The translations under genes were made by a program, and so were the position numbers. Of a DNA stretch of 64,000 nucleotides, positions 33,858-44,276 are shown piece by piece. The first letter of the stretch is position 1. Each line of letters starts with the position of its first letter. Origin of the DNA: Clostridia bacterium (GTDB taxonomy: Bacteria; Bacillota; Clostridia; Christensenellales; Aristaeellaceae); the NCBI GenBank assembly GCA_017464305.1, contig JAFUDS010000017.1, positions 1 through 64,000 of the forward strand. Direction: 5' to 3'. The notes under the pieces are model-generated. The model searched no databases. It was given only the letters and a program-made list of their open reading frames with translations, and was not told where the DNA came from.

Positions 33858-35306
33858 TTATCCTAAGCGATTCAGGCCGATCTGCAGGCGGCGAAGGGTT
33901 TCCTCCCGCCCTAACAGGCCGGCGATTTCAAAGGCGCCGCCGGGGGTGTTCGCCACGCCGGCGATGGCAATACGCAGGGGCCAGAGGACGGCACCATTCT
34001 TGAGCCCGGCTTCCTGAATGGCGGCCATAACCGCGTCATGAATCGCGGCTTCGCTCCAATCGGATAAGCCTTCCAGCACGGGCTGCACCAGATGCAGCGC
34101 ATCCCGGGCTACGTCGGGATTGGTCTTCATCTTCTTATGGGTATACAGCTCCAGATCATAATCCGGCAATTCCGCCAGGAAGGAGATCATCTCCGGCAGC
34201 TGCTGGAAGACCTCCGTGCGGGACTGGGTCAGCTCCGCCAGCCGGGCATAGTCGATGCCTTTGCCTGCCAGCACCTGATCGAACCAAGGGGTGGCCATGG
34301 CCAGATATTTCTCGGGGGCGAGATTACGGATATATTCCGCATTGAACCAGGTCAGCTTGGCGACGTCGAAAATGCCGGGGGATTTGTTCAGCCGGTGAAT
34401 ATCAAAGGCCTCCACCAGCTCCTCCAGGGAGAACACCTCCCGCTCGTCCCCAGGATTCCAGCCCACCAGGGCCAAGTAGTTAATCAGAGCCTCCGGCAGA
34501 TAGCCCTTGTCCACGAAATCGGAATAATACGCGTCCCCATCCCGCTTGGACAGCTTGTGCTGCGCGTCCCGCATGACGGTGGTCAGATGCACATAGGTAG
34601 GCACCTCCCAGCCGAAGGCTTCGTAAAGGAAGTTATACCGAGGGGTGGAGGACAGATACTCCATGCCACGCATGACATGGGTGATGCCCATCAGATGATC
34701 ATCAATCACGTTGGCAAAGTTATAGGTGGGCATGCCATCCTGCTTAATCAGCACCATATCGTCCATGGCCTCGGCATTGGGGAAGGTCATGTCTCCAAAG
34801 ACGGTATCATGATAGCTGGTTTCCCCTTCGGTGGGGGCGTTCATGCGAATGGTCCAGGGAAGGCCGGCATCCAGCTTGCGCTGAATCTCCGCCTTGGAAA
34901 GATGAAGGCAATGCTTGTCGTACTTCCAGGTGCCGCCGGCGGCCTCCACAGCGGCCCGGCGGGCGTCAATTTCTTCCTTGGAGCAGAAGCAGTAATAGGC
35001 ATGGCCGGACTCCACCAGCTGCTGGGCGTAGGGCAGATACAGATCCTTCCGCTCGCTTTGAACATAGGGACCGCAGGGGCCGCCTACGTCCGGGCCTTCA
35101 TCCCAGGTAAGGCCGCAGCCTTTCAGGGTTTCATAGATGACCTCTGTGGCCCCGGGAACAAAGCGCTCCTGATCCGTATCCTCAATGCGGAGGATGAACT
35201 GGCCGCCGTTTTTGCGGGCATAGAGATAATTATACAGCGCGGTGCGCAGGCCGCCCAGATGCATAAAGCCGGTGGGGCTGGGGGCGAATCTGGTTCTGAC
35301 GTTCAT
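33858..35306 (-). CDS. gltX: Glutamyl-tRNA synthetase
   Basis: 482 residues on the minus strand. Class I synthetase motifs: APSPTGFMHLGGLRTALYNY (HIGH-like) and KLSKRDGD (KMSKS-like); then FVDKGYLPEALINYLALVGW. Charges tRNA-Glu (and in many bacteria tRNA-Gln). Lies 34 bases after glnS in the same direction, so both glutamate and glutamine synthetases share one transcript. Full length for the family. Confidence 0.96.
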   Translation of the reverse strand: MNVRTRFAPSPTGFMHLGGLRTALYNYLYARKNGGQFILRIEDTDQERFVPGATEVIYETLKGCGLTWDEGPDVGGPCGPYVQSERKDLYLPYAQQLVESGHAYYCFCSKEEIDARRAAVEAAGGTWKYDKHCLHLSKAEIQRKLDAGLPWTIRMNAPTEGETSYHDTVFGDMTFPNAEAMDDMVLIKQDGMPTYNFANVIDDHLMGITHVMRGMEYLSSTPRYNFLYEAFGWEVPTYVHLTTVMRDAQHKLSKRDGDAYYSDFVDKGYLPEALINYLALVGWNPGDEREVFSLEELVEAFDIHRLNKSPGIFDVAKLTWFNAEYIRNLAPEKYLAMATPWFDQVLAGKGIDYARLAELTQSRTEVFQQLPEMISFLAELPDYDLELYTHKKMKTNPDVARDALHLVQPVLEGLSDWSEAAIHDAVMAAIQEAGLKNGAVLWPLRIAIAGVANTPGGAFEIAGLLGREETLRRLQIGLNRLG

Positions 35307-35340
35307 GATTTCTGGAAACTCCCTTCCTGAAAGATGTGAT

Positions 35341-37116
35341 TTACTTTTTCACCTGTTTGGCAAAGGTATCCCGAAGACCAACGGTGCGGTTGAAGACGGG
35401 CAGCTGATCTGTAGAATCCGGATCCTTGCAGAAATATCCAATCCGCATGAACTGCCAGGTCGTTCCGGGATCCCCCTCCTTCACGCAGGGTTCAGCCCAG
35501 CCATGGAGCACCTCCAGGCTGTGGGGACTCAGCCGGCGGATGAACTCCTTCAGCTTCCGATCCGTGCTGTTTTCCGCCGCGGCTTCTTCCGCCTCTTCCT
35601 CCGGGAGGTCAGCTGCCTCCTCCGTGATCTCGGTCTCCTCCGGCGCGGCAATATCTTCCTTCGCTTCCGCGCTGTCGGCGGTCAGCAGCGGCTCATACAG
35701 TCGGCCTTCGATGGCGACAGAATCCGCGGCATGGACCCAATGCAGCGTAGCACCCTTGATCTTCCGATCGGCACCGGGAGTTCCGCTCTCGGTGGAAAAA
35801 TCAACGGTACAGTACACAGCGGTAATATTTCCTTCCGCATCCTTCTCGCAGCCATCGCACCGGACAATGTAGGCCCCTTTCAGGCGCACCTCGTTGCCGG
35901 GATACATCCGCTTATACCCCTTGACGGGCTCCTCCAGGAAGTCCTCCGCCTCGATATACAGCTCCCGGCCGAAGGTGACGGTATGCGTCCCCATCTCCGG
36001 ATGCTTCGGATGATTTTCCATGGTCAGGGATTTTACTTCCCCTTCCGGCCAGTTGGTCAGGACCACCTTCACCGGATGAAGCACCGCCATAGCCCGGGCG
36101 GAGCGCTCATCCAGATCAGCCCGGACGCAGCTTTCCAGCAGGGCAAAATCCACCAGGGAATCCGCCTTGCTCATCCCGATCCGATCCACGAAATCCCGAA
36201 TGGCCTGGCCAGTGTATCCCCGGCGGCGCATGGCCGTCAGGGTGGGCATCCGCGGATCATCCCATCCCCGGACATATCCGCCTTCCACCAGGGCCCGGAG
36301 ATAGCGCTTGCTCATGACGGTCTGGGTCATGTTCAGCCGGGCGAACTCAATTTGCCGCGGGCGAGCAGGAAGCATATTCGCGCTTTTTTCCACCACCCAG
36401 TCATACAGGGGACGGTGAATCTCATATTCCAGAGAACACATGGAATGGCTGATGCCCTCCAGGGCGTCGCCAATGGGGTGGGCAAAGTCATACATGGGAT
36501 AGATGCACCATTTATTGCCCGTGCGCCAATGCTCCTTATACAGGATGCGATACATGGCGGGATCCCGCATCACTACGTTGGGCGAGGCCATGTCAATCTT
36601 GGCCCGCAGGGTTTTGCTGCCCTCCGGAAATTCCCCCGCCCGCATGCGGCGGAACAGATCCAGGCTTTCCTCCCAGGGCCGATCCCGCCAGGGGCTGTTT
36701 TTCCCGGGCTCGGTTAAGGTTCCCCGATATGCCCGCATCTCTTCCTTGCTGAGCTCATCCACATAGGCCAGGCCGCGGCGAATCCAGTCCTCGGCGATTT
36801 CATAGCATTTGTCATAATAATCCGAGGCATAAAACTCGCCGCCGGTCCAGTGAAAACCGAGCCAATGGATATCCTTCTTGATGTTTTCCACATATTCGGT
36901 ATCCTCTTTGGCAGGGTTCGTGTCGTCGAAGCGGAGGTTGCATTTTCCGCCGAACTTTTCCGCCGTCAGGAAGTCCATGATCAGGGCTTTGCAATGACCA
37001 ATATGCATATAGCCATTGGGCTCGGGAGGAAAACGGGTATGAATCTCCTGATATCGGCCTTCCGAAAGATCCTGCTCGATGGCATCCCAAATAAAATTAC
37101 TGCGATCAGCTTCCAT
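35341..37116 (-). CDS. glnS: Glutaminyl-tRNA synthetase with acidic insertion
   Basis: 591 residues, minus strand. HIGH-like PPEPNGYMHIGHCKALIMDF and the KMSKS-like loop VMSKRYLRALV are present, with PVFNRTVGLRD near the end as in GlnRS. In the C-terminal anticodon-binding region there is a Glu/Ala-rich insertion of about 40 residues (LTADSAEAKEDIAAPEETEI and on), encoded near 35565-35690. Direct glutaminylation by GlnRS is less common in Firmicutes, most of which use GatCAB, so an acquired gene is possible. A promoter with TTGCGT and TATAAT lies just upstream. Confidence 0.95.
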   Translation of the reverse strand: MEADRSNFIWDAIEQDLSEGRYQEIHTRFPPEPNGYMHIGHCKALIMDFLTAEKFGGKCNLRFDDTNPAKEDTEYVENIKKDIHWLGFHWTGGEFYASDYYDKCYEIAEDWIRRGLAYVDELSKEEMRAYRGTLTEPGKNSPWRDRPWEESLDLFRRMRAGEFPEGSKTLRAKIDMASPNVVMRDPAMYRILYKEHWRTGNKWCIYPMYDFAHPIGDALEGISHSMCSLEYEIHRPLYDWVVEKSANMLPARPRQIEFARLNMTQTVMSKRYLRALVEGGYVRGWDDPRMPTLTAMRRRGYTGQAIRDFVDRIGMSKADSLVDFALLESCVRADLDERSARAMAVLHPVKVVLTNWPEGEVKSLTMENHPKHPEMGTHTVTFGRELYIEAEDFLEEPVKGYKRMYPGNEVRLKGAYIVRCDGCEKDAEGNITAVYCTVDFSTESGTPGADRKIKGATLHWVHAADSVAIEGRLYEPLLTADSAEAKEDIAAPEETEITEEAADLPEEEAEEAAAENSTDRKLKEFIRRLSPHSLEVLHGWAEPCVKEGDPGTTWQFMRIGYFCKDPDSTDQLPVFNRTVGLRDTFAKQVKK

Positions 37117-37166
37117 AAAAATACTGCCTCCCTTTCGCCCTTTCTGCGCAAAACGCGCACCCCGAT

Positions 37167-37195
37167 ATTATACGGAAAAGTAAGAGGGGACGCAA
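37167..37195 (-). promoter_or_regulatory. Promoter of glnS-gltX
   Basis: Minus strand TTGCGT (37195-37190), 17-base spacer, TATAAT (37172-37167), 50 bases before the glnS start. The leader is too short for a T-box. Confidence 0.75.
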
Positions 37196-37227
37196 GAAAA
37201 AAATTGGGGATTGGATGTTTGAAATTG

Positions 37228-37269
37228 TTACATTTGCCTCTTTTCAAATGTAAGAAAAGGGAGTATAAT
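37228..37269 (+). promoter_or_regulatory. Promoter of ireB overlapped by an inverted repeat
   Basis: TTACATTTG (37228-37236) and CAAATGTAA (37245-37253) form a perfect 9-bp inverted repeat with 8 bases between. TATAAT (37264-37269) follows, with a weak -35 TTTTCA at 37241-37246 that lies between and partly over the arms. This is the layout of a repressor operator. Confidence 0.6.
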
Positions 37270-37310
37270 CATCACAAGATTGTTTTCAGCAAGGAATGGG
37301 GGGATCCGCC

Positions 37311-37565
37311 GTGCAGGATAGATTCGAAACAATGAAGTTTCAGCCCATTGAGGAATCGGGGAACGAGGCGCAGGACATTCTGCTGTACGTTTACCAGGCG
37401 CTGCAGGCCAAGGGGTATGATCCGATCACGCAGCTGGTCGGCTACATCATCTCCGGGGATCCGACGTACATCACCAGCTACAATTCCGCGCGGAGCATGA
37501 TTTGCCGCCTGGAGCGGGACGAAATTATCGAGGAGCTGGTTCGCTCCTACTTGGAGACCCATTAA
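37311..37565 (+). CDS. ireB: IreB family regulatory phosphoprotein
   Basis: 84 residues. GTG start at 37311 fits the purine-rich GGGGGG site; the ATG at 37296 has no room for one. [40 protein letters not shown] and [13 protein letters not shown] are the family signature (UPF0297). In Enterococcus IreB is a target of the kinase IreK and affects cephalosporin resistance. It is usually next to alaS and ruvX, but here it stands alone with its own promoter. Confidence 0.92.
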   Translation: MQDRFETMKFQPIEESGNEAQDILLYVYQALQAKGYDPITQLVGYIISGDPTYITSYNSARSMICRLERDEIIEELVRSYLETH

Positions 37566-37635
37566 AGGCATGTTTAGAGAGGGTGTCGGCGACGACATCC
37601 TTTTTCCTTAAAAACCGAAGGAGGCGGAGAGCTTG

Positions 37636-39687
37636 ATGAAGAAAAGAGCCGGATACGGGCTGATCTTGACGGTGGCGCTGGTGCTGATTGCCTTCAGCGC
37701 TTTGGCGGCGGACGTGTTCCGCTTTACGGAGAAGAGCATCAATCTTTTCGAAGGGGAAACAGCCCAGGTTCAGCTGCAGATGGAGGGCGCGCCGGGGGAG
37801 GGCGGAACCCTGACCTATTCCAGCGCCAATGCCAAGACAGCAAAGGTGGACGCGGACGGCACCATTACAGCCCTGAAGAAGGGCCAGACCACCGTAAAGG
37901 CCACCTTGAAGGCGGAGAAAAAATCCTGGAGCGCTACGGTGACGGTAAACGTGATTCGCCGGGTGACGAATGTTACGCTGAACACCACCAGGCTGCAGGT
38001 TTACCGCCCGACAGACGTTCTCCTGCAGGGGCTCCTGCGGGAGGAAACGGAAAATGACGTCATTCTGCTTCCAGCGGGGCGGAGCTTCGACCTGCGCTCC
38101 ACTGTTACCCCTTCTGACGCCAACAGCAAAAAGGTGGTTTATGAATCCTCCGACGAAGGGGTGCTCAAGATTTCCCAGGGAACGGCAAAAGCTGCCCAGG
38201 CCGGGGAATGCGACCTGACCATCTACAGCGCTCAGAATCCGGAGATTATGGAGCAATACCACGTGCTGGTGACTCAGCCTGTGACCAAGCTGACCCTCAG
38301 CTCCTCGGCGGGAAAGACGGTGAACGTCGGAGAAAGCACGACGCTGAAGGCCGCGGTGGAGCCTGCCAACGCCAGCATTCAAAGCGTGGAATGGACCTCG
38401 AAAAATCCTCAGGTGGCCACGGTGGACGAAAATGGCGTCGTTACACCGGTGAAGCGGGGCACTGTGACCATTGAGGCCAAGGCAGTAGATGGATCGGGCA
38501 AAACGGCGAGCATTGGCCTGACCATTGCCCAGGGGGTGACCAGGATCACCTTCCAGGAGGATGGTCTCAACCTGGCCACGGGGCAAACTGGATACTTACA
38601 CGCCGTAGCTCTGCCGACCAACGCCAATGAAAAGGCGATCGCCTGGTCCTCCAGTGACCCGGGGATTGCTACGGTTTCCTCGGGCGGCCAGGTGAAGGGA
38701 ATCAAGCGGGGCGAATGCTACATCACCGCTACCAGCAAAAGCAATCCAGAAATCTCCAACTCGATTAAGGTGCAGGTGATTCAGCGGGTTACGCAGATCA
38801 CCTTCCCGGGCGGTCCGGTATCCTTACCGATTCAATCCGCCGTGCAGCTGAGCTGGCAGGTGTTGCCGGAGGACGCCTCGATTCAAGAGGTAACCTTCAG
38901 CTCCTCTAACCCCAAGGTAGCCACGGTGGACGGAAACGGCTTTGTGCGTGGAATCACCCGGGGGTCTGCCAACATCACCGCCACGGCCACGGATGGCTCC
39001 AATCGCCGGGGACAGGTGCGAGTGACGGTGACCCAGCCGGTGGAGGGCGTCTCCATTCAATATCAGGTGTACCATGTTCAGCTGGAGCGGTCGCTGAACG
39101 CCAAGGCGATTATTCAGCCCTCCAACGCGAACAACCAGAATGTGCACTTTACCGTGGATGACGAGTACATCGCCTCGGTGTCCGATTCGAAGAATATTGG
39201 TCGGCTCCGGGGGCTGCATAGCGGCGTGACCACCCTGAGAGGCGTAACGGAGGACGGGGGATATTCCGCCCAAGCGGAGGTTCGAGTGGCGGACTTTAAC
39301 CGCGCCATCGTGGTGGATGATTTGTACATGGAAGGGGATAATATCCGCATCAGCCTACGGAACCGCAGCGATTTCACCGTGGATCGGGTGTATTTTACCA
39401 TCGAGACCTTCGACCAGGATGGCAATCCCCTGGTTTGCAACTCCGACGGGGTGAGCAATTCCTTCCAGGGCAGCTATCGGCTGGAGCTGGGGCCGGACGA
39501 GCGGTCCGAGCACTATCGTTTCGAGTTTGGCGACTATGTGCAGCCGACCACCAGCATCAGCACGGTTTCCATCTACGTGACGGGCTGGCGGGATCTGGAG
39601 GGATATACCCGCAGCATCCCGGAGGATTCCTATCCGTCCCAAAGCTATCACCGGTTCGTGCCCAAGCCGGTGCAGACGGAGCCCTGA
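37636..39687 (+). CDS. Secreted protein with Ig-like (Big_2) repeats
   Basis: 683 residues with a signal peptide ([20 protein letters not shown]). About six bacterial Ig-like repeats run from residue 25 to 545, each with the pattern ITL--G---L----P--A----W-SS-P-VATV---G-V--I--G---ITA. The C-terminal 130 residues form a different beta-rich domain ([20 protein letters not shown]). No LPXTG or SLH motif is seen. Big_2 proteins often act in surface adhesion or wall association. Single gene between the ireB region and a terminator. Confidence 0.85.
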   Translation: MKKRAGYGLILTVALVLIAFSALAADVFRFTEKSINLFEGETAQVQLQMEGAPGEGGTLTYSSANAKTAKVDADGTITALKKGQTTVKATLKAEKKSWSATVTVNVIRRVTNVTLNTTRLQVYRPTDVLLQGLLREETENDVILLPAGRSFDLRSTVTPSDANSKKVVYESSDEGVLKISQGTAKAAQAGECDLTIYSAQNPEIMEQYHVLVTQPVTKLTLSSSAGKTVNVGESTTLKAAVEPANASIQSVEWTSKNPQVATVDENGVVTPVKRGTVTIEAKAVDGSGKTASIGLTIAQGVTRITFQEDGLNLATGQTGYLHAVALPTNANEKAIAWSSSDPGIATVSSGGQVKGIKRGECYITATSKSNPEISNSIKVQVIQRVTQITFPGGPVSLPIQSAVQLSWQVLPEDASIQEVTFSSSNPKVATVDGNGFVRGITRGSANITATATDGSNRRGQVRVTVTQPVEGVSIQYQVYHVQLERSLNAKAIIQPSNANNQNVHFTVDDEYIASVSDSKNIGRLRGLHSGVTTLRGVTEDGGYSAQAEVRVADFNRAIVVDDLYMEGDNIRISLRNRSDFTVDRVYFTIETFDQDGNPLVCNSDGVSNSFQGSYRLELGPDERSEHYRFEFGDYVQPTTSISTVSIYVTGWRDLEGYTRSIPEDSYPSQSYHRFVPKPVQTEP

Positions 39688-39710
39688 TTATTTACGGAAG
39701 AAGCAAAGCG

Positions 39711-39760
39711 GCCCTCGTGAAGCCGATCCATCGGTCGGCCAGGCGCGAGGGCTGTTTTTT
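39711..39760 (+). terminator. Terminator after the Ig-like protein gene
   Basis: GCCCTCG (39711-39717) pairs with CGAGGGC (39746-39752) around an inner hairpin (GCCGATC/GGTCGGC), followed by TGTTTTTT. Confidence 0.85.
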
Positions 39761-39781
39761 GAGGAGAAGGAGAGAAGCTTA

Positions 39782-41689
39782 ATGGCAGACCTGGTTGTGA
39801 TCGGCGCGGGACACGCGGGATGTGAAGCGGCGCTGGCGGCGGCGCGCATGGGAATCGATACGCTGCTGCTGACCTTGAACATGGACGGCGTCGCCCTGAT
39901 GGCTTGCAATCCAGTCATTGGCGGATCCGCCAAGGGCCACCTGGTACGGGAGATCGACGCTTTGGGCGGAGAGATGGCCCTGGCCATTGACGATACCTTT
40001 TTGCAGAGCCGAATGCTGAACACGGGCAAGGGGCCCGCGGTGCATGCCCTGCGGGCCCAGGCGGACAAGCAGGCCTATCAAAACCGGATGCGAAAGGCCC
40101 TGATAACGCAGCCGAGACTGCGAATCCGCCAGGGGGAGGTCGTATCCATCGAGGTAGAAAAGGATCGAGTGGTGGGCGTGACCACAGCTACGGGGATGCG
40201 CATCCCCTGCAGTGCGGTGGTGGTGGCCACCGGCGTGTACTTGAAGGGCCGCATCATTATCGGGGAGCATAGCCATGAGGGCGGGCCCCAGGGGCTGATG
40301 AATGCCAGCGGACTGTCGGAAGGCCTGCGGCAGCTGGGGTTCGAGCTGCGCAGATTTAAAACAGGCACCCCGGCCCGGGTGGCCCAGGATTCCATCGATT
40401 TTGAGGAGATGGAAATTCAGAAGGGGGACGAGCCGGTAACGCCCTTTTCCTTCCTGAACCAGGGGAAAAAGCTGGAAAATACCTACGCGTGCTATCTGAC
40501 CTGGACCAACGAGGAGACCCATCGCATTATTCGGGAAAACCTGCATCGGGCGCCGCTCTACAGCGGGCAGATTCATGGCATTGGACCCAGATACTGTCCC
40601 TCCATCGAGGATAAGATCGTTCGCTTTGCGGATAAGGATCGACATCAGCTGTTCCTGGAGCCGGAGGGGAAGAATAGCCTGGAATGGTATGTGCAGGGGA
40701 TGAGCTCCTCTCTGCCGGAGGATGTGCAATGGCAGATGTATCGATCTATTCCGGGATTGCGCAGATGCGAGCTGACCAGGCTGGCCTATGCCATCGAGTA
40801 CGACTGTATCGACAGTCGGGAGCTGCGCCCTACGCTGGAGAGCCTGCGCATCGGCGGGCTGTTCTTTGCCGGCCAGATCAACGGCACCAGCGGCTATGAG
40901 GAGGCTGCCGCCCAGGGGCTGCTGGCGGGCATGAATGCCGCCCTGAAGCTACAAGAGAAGCCGCAGATCATTTTGACTCGGGATCAGGCTTATCTGGGCG
41001 TGCTGACGGATGATTTGACCACCAAGGGCACGGACGAACCCTATCGCATGATGACCTCCCGGGCGGAGCATCGGCTCTTCCTGCGGCAGGATAACGCGGA
41101 TCTACGGCTGACGGAGATTGGCGCAGTGGCCGGGCTAGTCACCCCGGAGCGGCTGGAAAGAACCAGACAGAAGCAGGCGGAGACGGAGGAAGCGCTGTGC
41201 AGGCTGCGCGCCACCAGGTTTGCCCCTGGGGAGAAAATGGGCCAGTGGCTTCGCAGGCATGGCCAGCCGGAAACCACAGGCTCCCTGAGCGGGGAGGAGC
41301 TGCTGCGCCGGCCCCAGATCCATTTGGCGGACCTGGCGGAGCTGGAGGAAAGCTGGGGGCAGATTTCCGCCCCTGTGGCGGAACTGGCGGAGATATCCAT
41401 CAAATATGCCGGATATCTGGAAAAGCAGGAGACGCTGATCAAAAAGGCGCGCCAGGCGGAAGAGACACGTCTGGCGGAGGATATTCCCTATGGGTCCATC
41501 GAGGGCTTGCGGCTGGAGGCCCGGCAGAAGTTGGAAAAGCAAAAGCCTGTTTCGCTGGGCGCCGCGGGACGGATTCCAGGGGTGAATCCCGCGGACGTGG
41601 CTGTGCTGTCCATCTGGCTGGGAAAGGAGAAAAGAGCACAGCACGAGATCGTGGTTCCGAAGGTTTCGCATTCCGCAGAGCGGGAATGA
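39782..41689 (+). CDS. mnmG: tRNA uridine-5-carboxymethylaminomethyl modification enzyme MnmG
   Basis: 635 residues. FAD-binding [56 protein letters not shown], and [21 protein letters not shown] are full MnmG/GidA motifs; the C-terminal helical domain has [11 protein letters not shown]. With MnmE it modifies U34 of several tRNAs. mnmE and rsmG are not adjacent here, unlike the usual order. Confidence 0.96.
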   Translation: MADLVVIGAGHAGCEAALAAARMGIDTLLLTLNMDGVALMACNPVIGGSAKGHLVREIDALGGEMALAIDDTFLQSRMLNTGKGPAVHALRAQADKQAYQNRMRKALITQPRLRIRQGEVVSIEVEKDRVVGVTTATGMRIPCSAVVVATGVYLKGRIIIGEHSHEGGPQGLMNASGLSEGLRQLGFELRRFKTGTPARVAQDSIDFEEMEIQKGDEPVTPFSFLNQGKKLENTYACYLTWTNEETHRIIRENLHRAPLYSGQIHGIGPRYCPSIEDKIVRFADKDRHQLFLEPEGKNSLEWYVQGMSSSLPEDVQWQMYRSIPGLRRCELTRLAYAIEYDCIDSRELRPTLESLRIGGLFFAGQINGTSGYEEAAAQGLLAGMNAALKLQEKPQIILTRDQAYLGVLTDDLTTKGTDEPYRMMTSRAEHRLFLRQDNADLRLTEIGAVAGLVTPERLERTRQKQAETEEALCRLRATRFAPGEKMGQWLRRHGQPETTGSLSGEELLRRPQIHLADLAELEESWGQISAPVAELAEISIKYAGYLEKQETLIKKARQAEETRLAEDIPYGSIEGLRLEARQKLEKQKPVSLGAAGRIPGVNPADVAVLSIWLGKEKRAQHEIVVPKVSHSAERE

Positions 41690-41753
41690 TTATACTTGCA
41701 CACCACGATATATCGTGGACGCGTTTCAAAAAAGAAAGGAATCAAGAAAGAGA

Positions 41754-42119
41754 ATGAAGAGGAGCTTTGGTTGGCTTCGCGGTGTTTTTATCGGCGTGAT
41801 GCTGCTGTTCTGCCTTACGATGACGGGTTATGTCCTTTTCCGCGCAGGGATGGATTTTGAATTAGAGGATGTGGCCAGAAGCCTGGAGACCAGCCAGGGC
41901 CGGGAGCGGAAGCAACAATACGAATATGATCAGGTTGTGGCGGAGCTGCCAGTAGTACAGGCTCAGCTGGCGGAAGTTGAACCCATGGCGGAGGAGGCTG
42001 CGCAGACGGTGAAGCAGCTGAAGGAAGAAAGAAAACAGCTGCGGGCAGAAAAGAAGGAGCTGGAGCAGACAACGGGAGATAGTCCAGCGGAGACAGAGCA
42101 GGGGGCGGTGGAACCATGA
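41754..42119 (+). CDS. Small membrane protein with coiled coil (FtsL/DivIC-like layout)
   Basis: 121 residues. One N-terminal membrane segment (GVFIGVMLLFCLTMTGYVLF), then a coiled coil rich in Glu/Gln/Lys (residues 38-105). Stop overlaps the next start by ATGA. This topology resembles FtsL, FtsB and DivIC, but no specific motif is seen. It pairs with a similar protein directly downstream. Confidence 0.6.
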   Translation: MKRSFGWLRGVFIGVMLLFCLTMTGYVLFRAGMDFELEDVARSLETSQGRERKQQYEYDQVVAELPVVQAQLAEVEPMAEEAAQTVKQLKEERKQLRAEKKELEQTTGDSPAETEQGAVEP

Positions 42120-42424
42120 AACGGGGAATGAAAATCACCCTGGTGGCTGCGACGGCAGTGGCGCTGCTGTTGATGGGGGCAAAAGGAAGCGTATTTTTTC
42201 AGGATCGAGCGCGGCTCCGGGATTTGAAGCAGCAATTGGCGCTCAGCCGGGCAACCTGGGAGGAGATTGCTGCCCGGAAGGAAGAATTGCAAGCGGAATT
42301 GAAAACCGCCCAGGAGGACCTGAAGGAAGCAGAATTGACCTTGCAGGAATCCAATGCCCGGGCGGAGGAATTGCGGCAGGAGATTTCCGAATTGCAGGAG
42401 GAGATCGCTGCGCTGAAAAAATAA
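42116..42424 (+). CDS. Small membrane protein with coiled coil, second of a pair
   Basis: 102 residues. Short basic start, one membrane segment (LVAATAVALLLMGAKGSVFF), then an unbroken coiled coil (LKQQLALSRATWEEIAARKE onward). ATGA overlap with the gene before suggests the two are made in equal amounts and may form a heteromeric coiled coil at the membrane. Function unknown. Confidence 0.6.
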   Translation: MKRGMKITLVAATAVALLLMGAKGSVFFQDRARLRDLKQQLALSRATWEEIAARKEELQAELKTAQEDLKEAELTLQESNARAEELRQEISELQEEIAALKK

Positions 42425-42560
42425 AGAAAAACGCTGATGAAAGCTTCCCCTGGTCGCGGGGGAGATAGAAAAACTTTTGTGGATCAACAAAGCAAATAAA
42501 ATGCATTTACGCTGATATTCATTAAACTGCGTTTCGAAAGAATAACGCGATGGGTTCGAT

Positions 42561-43937
42561 TTAGGCGGCTGGTGTATTGGGAATAAGGAACCGCTGGCGA
42601 ACCATCCGCAGGGAGCGGAAATAGCAGGGGAAGAGGAAAAGATCCGCCATGATCCAGGCGGCTGGATTGGCCAAGCTGGCTCCAGTGAAGCCCAGGCGGG
42701 GCACCAGCAATAAGGCAACCAGCGTGCGTGCAGCCATCTCGAAAGCTCCGGCCCCCATGGCCACCCGGGTATAGCCCATGCCCTGAATGGACAGCCGGAC
42801 AATGTTGACAAAGAGCAGGGGAATGTAGAAGGCAGCATTCGTGCGAATAAACTGAGAGGCCAGCGCCATGACGTCGGGCTCCTTGGAGGCGTCTACAAAC
42901 AAGCCCAGCAGCTGCCGATCCGCCACTAAAATGACGCTGGTGGCCAGCAGACAATAGATGACGCCGATGATGGAGCTATCCTTCAGGCCCTCCGAAATGC
43001 GATCTATTTTACCCGCGCCCAAATTCTGACCGGAATAGGTCGCCATGGTGGAGGAGAGGGCGTCGAAGAAGCAGGCGAAGAACATGCTGAGTTTTCCGCC
43101 AGCAGCGACTGCAGCCACGGCGGTGACGCCCAAACCATTGACGCTCCATTGCACGATGACGCTGCCAATGGCCGTGATGGAGAACTGCAGCCCCATGGGC
43201 GCGCCGATGAGCAGCAGGCTTTTCATCAGTCGGAAATCCGGCGTCCATTCTTCCTTACTCATCCGCAGAATGGGGAAGCGCATTTTCATCACGAGCAGGC
43301 AGCCAATGCCGCTGACCAATTGGCTGATCAGGGTAGCGACGGCGGCGCCGGCCACCCCCATGCCGACGGAGACGATGAGCAAAATATCCAGCGCCACATT
43401 GACCAAAGAGGCTAAGATCAGGAAATAGACAGGGGTTCGGCTGTCGCCCAGGGAGCGGAGAACGCCGCTGGCCATGTTATAAAGAATGGTAATGGGAATT
43501 CCCAGGAAAATGATACGAATATAGGAAACCGAATCGGCGATGATTTCCTCCGGCGTGTTCATTAAGCGCAGCATAGCGGGACAGAAAATGCCCGTGAGGA
43601 TGGCCATCAGGATGCTGACGGCCGCGCTGAGGTAGGTCGAAGCGGCCACATATTTGCGAACCTGATGTTCATCCTTGGCGCCGAAGGCCTGGGCGATGGG
43701 AATGGCGAAGCCAGAGCAAGCGCCCTGGCAGAAGCCCAGCACTAGAAAATTGATGGAGCCCGTTCCTCCCACAGCAGCCAGCTTAGAAGCACCCAGATAT
43801 TTGCCGACAATAGCCGTGTCCACAAAGCTGTAAAACTGTTGGAACAGGAAACCAAAGAGCAAAGGGGCCGCGAAGGAGAGGATCAGCCGCATGGGCGATC
43901 CGACGGTTAAATCTCGGGTACGGTTTTTCTGTGTCAT
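42561..43937 (-). CDS. MATE family efflux transporter
   Basis: 458 residues, minus strand, with twelve predicted membrane helices in two homologous halves. PLLFGFLFQQFYSFVDTAIVG and GTGSINFLVLGFCQGACSG near the start, and GAPMGLQFSITAIGS at the start of the second half, are MATE signatures. Exports drugs or metabolites in exchange for Na+ or H+. Substrate not predictable. It is a single gene facing the small coiled-coil genes. 43938-44112 holds nothing else recognised. Confidence 0.92.
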   Translation of the reverse strand: MTQKNRTRDLTVGSPMRLILSFAAPLLFGFLFQQFYSFVDTAIVGKYLGASKLAAVGGTGSINFLVLGFCQGACSGFAIPIAQAFGAKDEHQVRKYVAASTYLSAAVSILMAILTGIFCPAMLRLMNTPEEIIADSVSYIRIIFLGIPITILYNMASGVLRSLGDSRTPVYFLILASLVNVALDILLIVSVGMGVAGAAVATLISQLVSGIGCLLVMKMRFPILRMSKEEWTPDFRLMKSLLLIGAPMGLQFSITAIGSVIVQWSVNGLGVTAVAAVAAGGKLSMFFACFFDALSSTMATYSGQNLGAGKIDRISEGLKDSSIIGVIYCLLATSVILVADRQLLGLFVDASKEPDVMALASQFIRTNAAFYIPLLFVNIVRLSIQGMGYTRVAMGAGAFEMAARTLVALLLVPRLGFTGASLANPAAWIMADLFLFPCYFRSLRMVRQRFLIPNTPAA

Positions 43938-44112
43938 CTTTTCCCTCAGCCTGTTTCTGAAGCGCCCATAGGCGCCGGACAGAATAAATTCCCGCAGCCC
44001 TGATTTCTCAAGGATGCGGGGCCTGTTTTACCACAAATCCATGATGGATACAAGACGAAACTTTTGGCGGTAATTCCACCGCTTTTGACAAGGTGAAATC
44101 GCAAAAAAAGGA

Positions 44113-44141
44113 TTGACAAGCAGGGGAGAGCGTGCTATAAT
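44113..44141 (+). promoter_or_regulatory. Promoter of tRNA-Pro
   Basis: Perfect consensus: TTGACA (44113-44118), 17-base spacer, TATAAT (44136-44141), 52 bases before the tRNA. Confidence 0.92.
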
Positions 44142-44193
44142 CCTATCCGCTGTCAGAGATGGTTCGTCCATGAAGACAGCAGTTCACCGGTAA

Positions 44194-44267
44194 CTGGGTG
44201 TGGCGCAGTTTGGTAGCGTGCTTGAATGGGGTTCAAGAGGCCGGAAGTTCGAATCTTCTCACCCAGA
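44194..44267 (+). tRNA. tRNA-Pro (anticodon GGG)
   Basis: Acceptor CTGGGTG with CACCCAG, D-arm GCGCAGTTTGGTAGCG, anticodon stem CTTGA/TCAAG around ATGGGGT (anticodon GGG), T-loop GTTCGAA. CCA is not encoded. Confidence 0.95.
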
Positions 44268-44276
44268 CGTAAAACG

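Noticed and set aside
34092-36717. Long plus-strand ORFs opposite gltX and glnS
   Set aside because: Shadows of the two synthetases, which have complete motifs.
37117-37172. T-box riboswitch before glnS
   Set aside because: The leader after the promoter is only about 50 bases and has no T-box or terminator.
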